DNA of 64,000 nt from Halogeometricum sp. S1BR25-6 (GTDB lineage Archaea; Halobacteriota; Halobacteria; Halobacteriales; Haloferacaceae). The DNA lies in contig NZ_JAMQOP010000005.1 of NCBI RefSeq assembly GCF_031624495.1, positions 62,001 through 126,000 on the forward strand, in the 5' to 3' direction. The notes beneath the pieces are model-generated. The model was not told the origin of the DNA. It saw only the letters and a program-made list of their open reading frames with translations, and did not search any database. A program made the position numbers and the translations under genes. This document shows, piece after piece, positions 37,348 through 45,160 of this stretch. Within the stretch, counting starts at the first letter, position 1, and every line of letters starts with the position of its first letter.

Positions 37348-39201
37348 TTATACCAATCTTAGGTACACCCACTGCGGGATACGGACGATCGGCCGCGCAG
37401 CCCCGTCTGACTCGTGGACGGTCACCGGGGCTGTTGAGTCCCCGTGATCAGTCGTAAGCATGACACCGAACGGTGGTTCTCCGTCGTAAACCTCATCTCC
37501 GTCAAGCGTTCCGTGATAATCGTTAGTTACGTAGTCTCGACGTTTGCGTATGTCCGTCTCGGTCATAGTTTCGTAGCGCGCTGTATCGAGAGAATCGCGC
37601 TCCGACGCTGATGCATCTGAGTTGAGGAACTCGAGGAGTGCGGCGAATCCACCAGGCTGGTTTCGCTGGTCGATGAGGTTGGAAACATTTCGCTGTCGAG
37701 CCCAGTACATCGGTACAGGGCGCCCGTTGAACTTCGGAATGAAGTCAATCTCACCCACGGACCCGTTCCAGAACTTAACCACCCCACGTTTCGGGTCATG
37801 CGCATCGTTCAGCAGGTATGAGAGCCTAACCGTGTGGTCGAAGAGCACCGACTTCGAGAGCGCCGCCTCGACATCGGCGTCCGCGCCGAGCACTCCATTG
37901 AGATCGCGGTTCATGAATGCGTTTGCGATCCCTGGATCTCGGAGATAAACGCGAACTGACCGTGGGCGAAGGTTGTCGTATTCGGGTGACGGAGCGAGGG
38001 CATACAGTTTCGAGAGGACACCGAAGTACTTCCGCCGTAACGTTCGGCGATCGATATCGAACAGGTCGGTGAGCGTCGTGAACTGGACGGACGTACTCGG
38101 ATGCTCCGCAGCGACGAGTGCACAAAGCCGCTCAAGTCCTGCCGGTTCCTCCACGGCACCGAGTTCCGGTCCCCGTTCACGGAGCATGTGGCGAAACGCG
38201 GTCAGGGCCCGCTGTTGGACGGCGTTGATGTCGAGTTCACCGCGACCACGGAGGACAGGGGCGAGCTGATCTCCCGTCAGGACGCCAGCGGCTGCCAGCC
38301 GCAATCCCACGAACCCGCCGATCGTGAGATAATTCGAGAGTTCTCTGCGGAGGTCGGTTCCGGAAACGACTGCGTTCTCGACTTCGGTGTTCAGCCTGTT
38401 TGCTAGTTGCGTTGCATTGCCTGTCGATACCGCCTCGGCGAATGCAGCTCGGGCTTTCGATGCGCTAAATCGGTTATCGGATGCGGTCGTCTCGAGTTCC
38501 CGAAACCGGAAACGGGCGAAATCGGTGAACTTCATCGGCAGCATACTCGAAACCGTTGCCAGCTCGTCAGCATCGGTTGACGTCAGGTCCGCCGTAGCCA
38601 AGGGTGGCTTGAGCTGTGAGTCGGAGACAGCCGTCAGCACGAACCGTCGGGTCGAATTATCCGTCACTAGATCCGCGAGTGTGGTTGCCCAATCCACTCG
38701 CTGGCCACGTCCATTGCCCGGAGTAATCGCACCAAGATCGTCGAGAATGATGTAGCTGGGGGTAGTCTCCGAGCCACTGTGGCAATAGTGCGTCTCAAAG
38801 TGGTCAATGGCGGCGCGGAGCTGGGCCGGCGCCTGGATTTGGATAAGCGGCGTTGCCGAGAGAGGGATATATAGGATGTGTTCAGGCGGGACGACTGCCT
38901 CGTGGGCCTTGTCCCGGAAGCCAGGGTGGCGATAGAACTTCTCGACGAAATCCGGGTCGATAAGGGCAGAGATAAGCTGTCGCAGTAGATCGGTTTTACC
39001 GATCCCGTCCGGGCCTGCAATACCAAAGACGTGGTTTTCATCTGTTATGATCGACTTGTGGAGCCCGTAGAAGTCGCTCCGGAGGGAGACAAACTCGTCA
39101 GTCGCTGCGGCACCGGCTCCTTGTTCCCACCACGGATTGTAGTCTGACAGACGCTGGATCAGGTAGTGGCCTTCCTCGGCGTTGGTGGGATCGAGGGACA
39201 T
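37348..39201 (-). CDS. AAA ATPase with DUF4143-like C-terminal region
   Basis: 617 residues. A degenerate Walker A, FGIAGPDGIGKTDLLRQ near residue 60-75, is followed by SYIILDDLGAI (Walker B-like) and a sensor strand FVLTAVSDSQ. This pattern fits AAA_14/archaeal STAND-like ATPases. In the C-terminal third, VKFWNGSVGEIDFIP and RPVPMYWARQRN match the nuclease-like DUF4143 ending, in which E-I-D-F recalls the (E/D)V(D)F of that family. It is the first gene of the minus-strand operon with McrB and McrC, and its promoter faces the conjugation operon. I infer a sensor or regulatory ATPase. Its function with McrBC is not known to me. Confidence 0.65.
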   Translation of the reverse strand: MSLDPTNAEEGHYLIQRLSDYNPWWEQGAGAAATDEFVSLRSDFYGLHKSIITDENHVFGIAGPDGIGKTDLLRQLISALIDPDFVEKFYRHPGFRDKAHEAVVPPEHILYIPLSATPLIQIQAPAQLRAAIDHFETHYCHSGSETTPSYIILDDLGAITPGNGRGQRVDWATTLADLVTDNSTRRFVLTAVSDSQLKPPLATADLTSTDADELATVSSMLPMKFTDFARFRFRELETTASDNRFSASKARAAFAEAVSTGNATQLANRLNTEVENAVVSGTDLRRELSNYLTIGGFVGLRLAAAGVLTGDQLAPVLRGRGELDINAVQQRALTAFRHMLRERGPELGAVEEPAGLERLCALVAAEHPSTSVQFTTLTDLFDIDRRTLRRKYFGVLSKLYALAPSPEYDNLRPRSVRVYLRDPGIANAFMNRDLNGVLGADADVEAALSKSVLFDHTVRLSYLLNDAHDPKRGVVKFWNGSVGEIDFIPKFNGRPVPMYWARQRNVSNLIDQRNQPGGFAALLEFLNSDASASERDSLDTARYETMTETDIRKRRDYVTNDYHGTLDGDEVYDGEPPFGVMLTTDHGDSTAPVTVHESDGAARPIVRIPQWVYLRLV

Positions 39202-39290
39202 ACATTCCCCTGTCTTCGCTTTCCGCTATGAAACTTACCATCTTCTGTATTCTTCTGCGGAAAAGGTTACATTGCTATGTGACAATAGCT

Positions 39291-39321
39291 CCCCGATCAA
39301 CTGTTCACTTGCTGATCGGGG
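39291..39321. repeat. Perfect 9-bp inverted repeat
   Basis: CCCCGATCA at 39291-39299 pairs with TGATCGGGG at 39313-39321 across a 13-base gap. It lies 90 bases upstream of the AAA-McrB-McrC operon start, so it may be an operator or a small terminator-like hairpin. Confidence 0.55.
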
Positions 39322-39511
39322 CTGCTAAGGCTGTTGTCAGTCTCTTCGTCTCTCAGAGTTATTCGAGTTCGAGGAGAAAACGGTTCAGCAACACCTCCGC
39401 AACGACTGCAAGCACTACTGAGCGACTTCTCGGTGGTACCACCAAAACCATCGTACACTCGATGTCGCTTGATTCTGAGTTGAAGTCGCAGGGCCGACTG
39501 ATTGCTCTATC

Positions 39512-39553
39512 TTAACCAACAATCAGCCGAAATCCTCCCGTACCGTTGGTTAA
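39512..39553. repeat. Perfect 9-bp inverted repeat upstream of the conjugation operon
   Basis: TTAACCAAC at 39512-39520 pairs with GTTGGTTAA at 39545-39553 across 24 bases. It ends about 58 bases before the likely TATA box of the plus-strand operon, a normal place for a repressor or activator site. Confidence 0.55.
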
Positions 39554-39611
39554 TCATACACCGTGACATTTCAGTCGGAACTATCACATACATCACCCAA
39601 TTATACACTCT

Positions 39612-39619
39612 CTATATAC
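39612..39619 (+). promoter_or_regulatory. TATA box of the conjugation/primase operon
   Basis: CTATATAC lies 36 bases before the ATG at 39656. That spacing would put transcription start within about ten bases of the codon, giving a leaderless or nearly leaderless mRNA, which is common in haloarchaea. This position supports the 39656 start of the first gene. Confidence 0.5.
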
Positions 39620-39655
39620 AGAACTTACTTATTACCCGCAGAATATGCTATCCAC

Positions 39656-40375
39656 ATGTACCGCAGCTCAGCCGGTGCATACCCACCCGCAGGAATGAGA
39701 ACTCGGTCAGCCACCATCAACGGGAACGATGATCCGTACTTCGAGTGGAGCGGCCACAGCAGCGCATCCGCCCTTTATCGCCGTCTGCTCGGTGAGGAGA
39801 TGACGGGTCGCGCTGCTGATTCAGAGAATCACCGTGACCTTCTCACACAAGTCCACACGCGGGAGTACACGGATGTCGAAACCACTACTGAGACCAATCA
39901 TTCCGGCGATCGTGCGGCACTCGCCATATATGCGGAGCACGACCAACTTGCTATGTCACAGGACAGTACTCCATCCCAGACGTCTGAGAATCGTACTGAC
40001 AATCATTACCTACTAACGAGCACCAGTTATAGACAGGCTCTTCTCACCCTTGCACTGGTGAGCCTGTTTGCTGTCCACCCCGCTGCGGCGCAGACAAGCG
40101 CGGTCTGTAGTGCCGACAAGCTCCCGAGTATGATTGAGGGATTCTTCCAGTTAACTACGGGACTCGGTATCGTCGGACTCGCTGTAGTCTGGCAGGCCGA
40201 TTCCCTCATCGAGATGTTCACCCTCAATTCGGAGCAGAAGAAAGGGCTCAAGCGCCACAAGCGCTCGGCGATGAAGTCTGCCGTCATCCTCCTCGTCCTC
40301 GGCCCGCTGTACACGGTCGCCGGATCGATGATGAGTCTTCCACTGGCTGACTGCGTTAATCTCACTCCCTGGTAA
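39656..40375 (+). CDS. Small membrane protein, first gene of the conjugation operon
   Basis: 239 residues from the ATG at 39656; ATG at 39953 would leave 140. Residues 1-100 are soluble and acidic (DDPYFEWSGHSSASALYRRL). After an internal Met come a hydrophobic segment (LLTLALVSLFAVHPAAA, signal-like), then VCSADKLPSMIEGFF, a TM helix (TGLGIVGLAVVWQAD) and another (SAVILLVLGPLYTVAGSM). The C-terminal part resembles small VirB2/TrbC-like pilin or membrane-scaffold subunits in size and layout, but I have no family match. It is 27 bases from the next gene. The long N-terminal part is unusual and could be a fused or misread segment. Confidence 0.55.
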   Translation: MYRSSAGAYPPAGMRTRSATINGNDDPYFEWSGHSSASALYRRLLGEEMTGRAADSENHRDLLTQVHTREYTDVETTTETNHSGDRAALAIYAEHDQLAMSQDSTPSQTSENRTDNHYLLTSTSYRQALLTLALVSLFAVHPAAAQTSAVCSADKLPSMIEGFFQLTTGLGIVGLAVVWQADSLIEMFTLNSEQKKGLKRHKRSAMKSAVILLVLGPLYTVAGSMMSLPLADCVNLTPW

Positions 40376-40402
40376 GCGACTTTACACTCCCACCACGAGC
40401 CC

Positions 40403-42139
40403 ATGAACCAACGAGACCTCTCCGTGCTCATTGCCGCCCTATTCGTGACGAGCCTCGCTACAGGCCTCGTCACAGCTACCCCACCACGACCGGGGACGGA
40501 AGACAATGGGCTCTCTGAGAACGAATCCGCGACGCTGTGGTCTCGCGATACGGATAACTACACGAGTCAAGAGGAGTACCGCCAACGCTACGGTAACGAG
40601 CGAACGGCCATTCACCAGCTCGCAAACGGCAGCGATATCACGTTCAAGCGGCCGCCGGCGACTGCCGCGACGTGGACTCGGAACGATTTCGAGGATCTCG
40701 AAGCCGGAGATGCAGATACGTCCGTGCATCCGCCCCATGCGTCGCTCAAAAACGGAGTCTTCATCGAGGACGCCCATGCGACTGTGTTCGCGATTCAACC
40801 GTCGACTCGAGGCCATCTCGAATCCGGTGACACGCCACTCTACATCGCACCAAATGGGACGATGCGTGGGTTCGTCGATTACCGCGTCCGTCTTCCAAAC
40901 GGGAGTTCTTCCGATAATCGAACTGTCGAGTGGTCGTTGGCAGAGCACGAGATCAAAGAGGTTCGACTGCAGAAAGATGGAGAGACTATTGCGAGGACGG
41001 GGGGGTCGCACACACCAGCAATCGACTATCGGATCGACGACGACTGGAGTGCAACCCTCACGCTTGAAGCAGAGATCGACGTCCGGTTGAAGAAGAGGAT
41101 AGAGACTGACGGAATCAACGGAACTGATGTCGACGTCGTCTACCGTGAGGAGACACGAAACGTCTCTGACTCGATTGACGTCGAGATTTACGACCTCTCT
41201 GCGTACCCCTACTACGCTGAGTATCCCAACGGCGACGCTGGCGTCGCCATCTTCCAGTCTCGGCCGTGGCAAGGATACACCCTTACCGACGAGGGGAACG
41301 CGAGTGTGCGTGGTGTCTGGCGGTTCTACACCGCTCGCAACACCAACTGGGATACGCTCGTCAGATCGAATCAGACCGACAGTGTCGAAGTCGCGTCCGA
41401 TGCAATCCCCGTGTCCGTTCACGCGTATCCATCCCGAATCGGACCGCGTGCTGAACCTATTCGAGACGGCCCGGAGATAATCGACACGTGGGGAACAGAA
41501 CGTCCCTCGCCGAAGAGGACCATCGGAGAGAACGTCACCATCGAGGTCGTCAACCAGTCCTACGAGACGACGTACGGTGTCGCTGTCCGTGCTGAGAACG
41601 TCGACAGAGAGGCGCTTCACGTCGCCGGCATCGTTCGCGGCGTGAATGCATCTATCGTCAAGCCCGACGCCGGGTCTGAACGACAGCTCCGGCGTAGCAA
41701 CCTGACGGTAGAGGTTCTTCAGCAGAACCAGTCGCAGGCGACGCTCCGAATCGAACTACGCGACAACGAGACTGGTGCACCGATCATCCTCAATGACGAT
41801 ACTCGCCGGTATCTAATCGGTGGAAGCGCCCGTAACGGCTCCATCACCATCGCCGATCAGAAAGTTGAGACCAACGCCTCTGGCGTCGCCATCGTAACGG
41901 TCACTGAACCCGGCATCTACACGGCCCGCTATCATCCAGGATCGTGGCTCGGACACAACCCGGCCTACGTGAGTGACACGGCGACTGCCCGGTGGCATCC
42001 ACTCGGATCCATCGACGGCTGGTTCGCGTTCGTCTTCGAGGTCGGCTGGCAGTTCATCCCTTTCTTCGTGATGTTCTACGCGGGGCGCCGTCTCCTCCGA
42101 ATGCTCGGTCCAGCAGACGTCTTCCAACGAAACCCATGA
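40403..42139 (+). CDS. Secreted, membrane-anchored surface protein
   Basis: 578 residues. A signal peptide is visible (LSVLIAALFVTSLATGLVTA, residues 6-25), then a 500-residue extracellular part rich in Asp, Glu, Thr and N-glycosylation sequons (NGS, NGT, NVS, NVT), with Ig-like beta strands. It ends in a membrane helix (FVFEVGWQFIPFFVMFYAG) and a short basic tail. No enzyme motif. As second gene of the operon, it is a candidate surface or mating-contact component. The ATGA overlap at 42136-42139 couples it to the lipoprotein gene. Confidence 0.75.
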   Translation: MNQRDLSVLIAALFVTSLATGLVTATPPRPGTEDNGLSENESATLWSRDTDNYTSQEEYRQRYGNERTAIHQLANGSDITFKRPPATAATWTRNDFEDLEAGDADTSVHPPHASLKNGVFIEDAHATVFAIQPSTRGHLESGDTPLYIAPNGTMRGFVDYRVRLPNGSSSDNRTVEWSLAEHEIKEVRLQKDGETIARTGGSHTPAIDYRIDDDWSATLTLEAEIDVRLKKRIETDGINGTDVDVVYREETRNVSDSIDVEIYDLSAYPYYAEYPNGDAGVAIFQSRPWQGYTLTDEGNASVRGVWRFYTARNTNWDTLVRSNQTDSVEVASDAIPVSVHAYPSRIGPRAEPIRDGPEIIDTWGTERPSPKRTIGENVTIEVVNQSYETTYGVAVRAENVDREALHVAGIVRGVNASIVKPDAGSERQLRRSNLTVEVLQQNQSQATLRIELRDNETGAPIILNDDTRRYLIGGSARNGSITIADQKVETNASGVAIVTVTEPGIYTARYHPGSWLGHNPAYVSDTATARWHPLGSIDGWFAFVFEVGWQFIPFFVMFYAGRRLLRMLGPADVFQRNP

Positions 42140-42972
42140 CCAGAAACAATCCACACATCAGTCGTAGAAACGCCCTCCGAACAGTGGCAGGTGCGACGCT
42201 CGTAAGCGTGGCTGGCTGTCTGAATAGCGGTGGAAGCTCCGGAACACCCGGTAACGGGACAACCGCCTCAGACAGCGAGGGGCCGCTCAATCGAGTCACC
42301 GTCGAAGGGACGATACTCGTCGTCGAGCTCTTGGCAGAAGCCGATGTCGACCAAGTCAACCTCATCCAGCCGAACGAAGAGCTGTTCGGAACGCGTGACG
42401 TGGCTGCAGGGGCCCAGCAGGTCTCGTTCAAGATCGGAACCGCATACGAGCTTGGTGAGTACCGCGTGGTCGCACTGAAAGGCGAGGAGACAGTCGCAGA
42501 GAGTATCGAGGAAATCAGGCCACAGATCGAGATTCGGGAGATCGGGCTGTATCGAAATAACCCAGACAAACCTTGGGATGAGGTCTATGGAGAGAGTCAG
42601 ACTGATAGGAAAAAGAACGGAGAGGCATTTGTTACAGTGGAGAACACAGGCAGTGGTCCAGATGCTATCGTGGAGCTACAATTTACTGGGGACGTCCCCA
42701 ATCCAATTGAGAATCCTAGGGAAGGTGGGCTGTATGAGACTGAACGAGTGGTAATTCCGCCTGGTGAGACGATCGACTTGTTCAGTAGCTCGTTCCCGTT
42801 TGGGACAGAAACAGCGGACGGAATGGGCTGCTCACCAGATGGCAATAACGGCCAATTCACTGTATCTGTTAGAACACAGGTTAGTGGCGATCAGGTCTCG
42901 AAAACCTACGAAGCCCAATACACTGGTTCCAACGACATGACTAATTGCGAGGTTACAATCACGGAGTCCTGA
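42136..42972 (+). CDS. Tat-exported lipoprotein
   Basis: 278 residues from the ATG at 42136. The N-terminus has a twin-arginine signal (SRRNALRTVAG) and lipobox VAGC with Cys28, so the protein is exported folded and anchored by lipid. A Gly/Ser/Thr linker (GGSSGTPGNGTT) leads to two beta-rich domains, the second with ENTGSGPDAIVELQF and ending in a disulfide-type pair (GMGCSPDG, NCEVTI). It is 2 bases from the next gene. Its position suggests an accessory to the mating or secretion complex. I do not know a specific function. Confidence 0.75.
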   Translation: MTRNNPHISRRNALRTVAGATLVSVAGCLNSGGSSGTPGNGTTASDSEGPLNRVTVEGTILVVELLAEADVDQVNLIQPNEELFGTRDVAAGAQQVSFKIGTAYELGEYRVVALKGEETVAESIEEIRPQIEIREIGLYRNNPDKPWDEVYGESQTDRKKNGEAFVTVENTGSGPDAIVELQFTGDVPNPIENPREGGLYETERVVIPPGETIDLFSSSFPFGTETADGMGCSPDGNNGQFTVSVRTQVSGDQVSKTYEAQYTGSNDMTNCEVTITES

Positions 42973-42974
42973 CT

Positions 42975-44036
42975 ATGGTTGATCTGATTGACGTCGTACT
43001 GGAAGGTGCCAAAGCCGTCGTCGATTGGTTTACCGGTCTGTTCATGGACGGGCTCAGATCGGGGTACGAGACATTGACAGAGGCGATGTTCGGGACACCT
43101 ACTCCAAACACGGACGGAGCATTTGTCTTCGGAGATCCGACGAACGCACCTTGGCCAGCAATTCAAGATGCTCTTGTCGGTGGAGAGATTATGCTCATCT
43201 CTCTTCTACTCCTCGTGATGAGTGTTCAAGGGCGGCACACGATTCGAATCTTCAATATCGGAAGTGCCTACGAGGCCCGAAAAACGAAGAAAACTGCATG
43301 GGTCGGTGCCTTCCTTATCATAACTTGGTACTGGGTTGGGTCTCTGGCCCTCTACCTCGTCGATGGGTTCACTATTGCACTGATGCCAGAGCTCTCCTCG
43401 GTCACAGAGGCTATGCTTGGATATTTAGAGGTGTCAATTACAAATCCCGGATTGGCACTGTTGTTTGCCCTTGTTGGTGGTATTTCGATGTGGGTATTGG
43501 AGGCACTATTCTACATCCGGAAGATTCTCATCTATGTGTACTTGTATGGAATGCCCGTTGCCTTCGCTCTCGCCTATGGGAATATTCCAGTAGTCTCTGA
43601 TATCGCTCTAGGATTCAGTAAGCGGTTTGTCCCACTCACAGTTCTCCCACTACCTGCCGCGATAATCCTCAAAGGCTATGACCTGATTTACGCTGGGGAA
43701 ACGCTGACTCCAGGAACGAGATTCCTCAAATATCTGGTCGCAGCATCACTTCCGCTAATTGCTCTCTACGTAACTTGGAAGACGTTCAGATACGCGACGC
43801 CGCTGACCGCCAAGGTCATGGGAGGAGCGACGAAAGGAGCGGCACTCATCGGTGGCGTCGCAGCAGGCGCGTCCGTCGGTGGTGCCGGCGTCGCGACGAC
43901 TGCGGCACGGTGGGGACCAAAAGCTGCTGCTGGTCACGCTCTCGCTCAGAAGGCCGCAGCACGAGCAGAGACTGGTGACGGAGAGAATAGCACGCCGTCG
44001 TACCGGCGGACTGAGAACGACCCCGGAATCCACTAA
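42975..44036 (+). CDS. Polytopic membrane protein, VirB6/TrbL-like
   Basis: 353 residues from the ATG at 42975, chosen over an in-frame upstream codon because it lies two bases after the lipoprotein stop. About six membrane helices are visible, for example EIMLISLLLLVMSVQ, TAWVGAFLIITWYWVGS, LALLFALVGGISMWVLEAL and ILIYVYLYGMPVAFALA, then an Ala/Gly-rich amphipathic C-terminus (GAALIGGVAAGASVGG). The size and topology match VirB6/TrbL inner-membrane channel subunits of type IV secretion. The assignment rests on topology and operon position, two genes before the VirB4-like ATPase. Confidence 0.6.
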   Translation: MVDLIDVVLEGAKAVVDWFTGLFMDGLRSGYETLTEAMFGTPTPNTDGAFVFGDPTNAPWPAIQDALVGGEIMLISLLLLVMSVQGRHTIRIFNIGSAYEARKTKKTAWVGAFLIITWYWVGSLALYLVDGFTIALMPELSSVTEAMLGYLEVSITNPGLALLFALVGGISMWVLEALFYIRKILIYVYLYGMPVAFALAYGNIPVVSDIALGFSKRFVPLTVLPLPAAIILKGYDLIYAGETLTPGTRFLKYLVAASLPLIALYVTWKTFRYATPLTAKVMGGATKGAALIGGVAAGASVGGAGVATTAARWGPKAAAGHALAQKAAARAETGDGENSTPSYRRTENDPGIH

Positions 44037-44038
44037 CA

Positions 44039-45160
44039 ATGTCGATAGATCAAGACGCAGCCGCACGACGCATCATGGACCAGTTCGGCGAAGAGAGTCG
44101 CATCCCGTACCTCAATATTGAGGAGGGAGACGTCGGCCTACTCATCGCCTTCCCGATTATCGGCCTGTTCATCGCAGGCCTCACGGGGATTGAATCACTT
44201 GCCCTTCCGTTTGTCGTGGGCGGATTCGGGTTTGGCGTTGCTGTCATCTACGTCTCTCCCAACCACCTCAATGCGTGGACCTGGACGAAGAGCATCTATC
44301 GGTACGCCAAACGTCCGCAGATTACGTTTAGTGCCCCAGAGGAGGCAAACGAGAACACGAACGAGACAGAGCGAAATGAGGGCGGGCTCGCGAACTACAC
44401 GCCGTTCAAACCGGACGAGCGAACGCAGGACCTCACGAACGTCAAGCGAGCGTGGCCCGGTGCTGGAGCGGTCCAACGAGAAGATGGCACAATGGAAGCG
44501 TTCATCGAAATCGACCCGGGGAACATGGACTTCGCGATGTCCGAAGACTGGGCGCAGCTCCAGGAAGCGGGCGAAGAGTTCGCCAACAAGGAACTCGACT
44601 CGAAGCTCAAGCTCCATGCGACAACTCGGTCATTCCCAGTAGAACAGATCACCGAGACGATAGAAGAGCGACTCAACGACGAAGACGTCACGCAGAACCT
44701 GATCTTCCGGGAACTCCTCGAGGAGTACCGTGAGACCCGCCCCAAAGAGATGCGTGATCGAGGTATCCAGCAGGTGCGATACTATCTCGGTGTCGAAGTC
44801 TCGCCGCTAGAGGTCTACGATCGATTCCGAGACGAAGGGACACCTGCCGAGAAACTGACGCAGTTCCCCGTTATCGGGTTCCTGTTCAACCCGTTCGTGA
44901 CGCGGCGTGAGGACCTGACGGATGTCGAACGTCGGGCACAGATGTTCGAGAAACTCGACAGTCGCGTCAACGACGTCCGCGCCGAGTTCATCCAGCAAGC
45001 GTCCGGGTGGTCCGCTCGTCGGCTCAGTACGGTCGAACTGTTCGTCCTGAACATGGACTTCTGGAACGGACGAGAGCACGACGCCGAGGAGGCTGAGCAC
45101 GCTGTTCGCGAGCAACCGATCGTCGGTCGCTCACGCCGGGAGGATGAGGTCAGTGCGTAA
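44039..45160 (+). CDS. Membrane-anchored T4SS subunit (PrgI/VirB3-like N-terminus)
   Basis: 373 residues. Two adjacent membrane helices (VGLLIAFPIIGLFIAGLTG and ALPFVVGGFGFGVAVIYVS, residues about 32-75) sit where PrgI/VirB3-like proteins carry theirs. A charged cytoplasmic part follows, with WPGAGAVQREDGTMEAFIEI, LHATTRSFPVEQI and VRYYLGVEVSPLEVY, which resembles the N-terminal domain found in VirB4-type ATPases. I infer a split N-terminal part of the VirB4 machine, whose ATPase is the next gene (17-base overlap). Confidence 0.65.
   Translation: MSIDQDAAARRIMDQFGEESRIPYLNIEEGDVGLLIAFPIIGLFIAGLTGIESLALPFVVGGFGFGVAVIYVSPNHLNAWTWTKSIYRYAKRPQITFSAPEEANENTNETERNEGGLANYTPFKPDERTQDLTNVKRAWPGAGAVQREDGTMEAFIEIDPGNMDFAMSEDWAQLQEAGEEFANKELDSKLKLHATTRSFPVEQITETIEERLNDEDVTQNLIFRELLEEYRETRPKEMRDRGIQQVRYYLGVEVSPLEVYDRFRDEGTPAEKLTQFPVIGFLFNPFVTRREDLTDVERRAQMFEKLDSRVNDVRAEFIQQASGWSARRLSTVELFVLNMDFWNGREHDAEEAEHAVREQPIVGRSRREDEVSA

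Larger units (their letters stand above)
39202..39655. other. Divergent control region between defence and conjugation operons
   Basis: 454 bases with no supported gene. It contains two perfect 9-bp inverted repeats and a TATA-like box listed separately. Short ORFs here have no coding character. Confidence 0.6.

Noticed and set aside
40439-41620. Minus-strand ORF of 393 codons inside the surface protein gene
   Set aside because: It is antisense to a gene with signal peptide and sequons, is basic and Val/Arg-rich, and has no motif.
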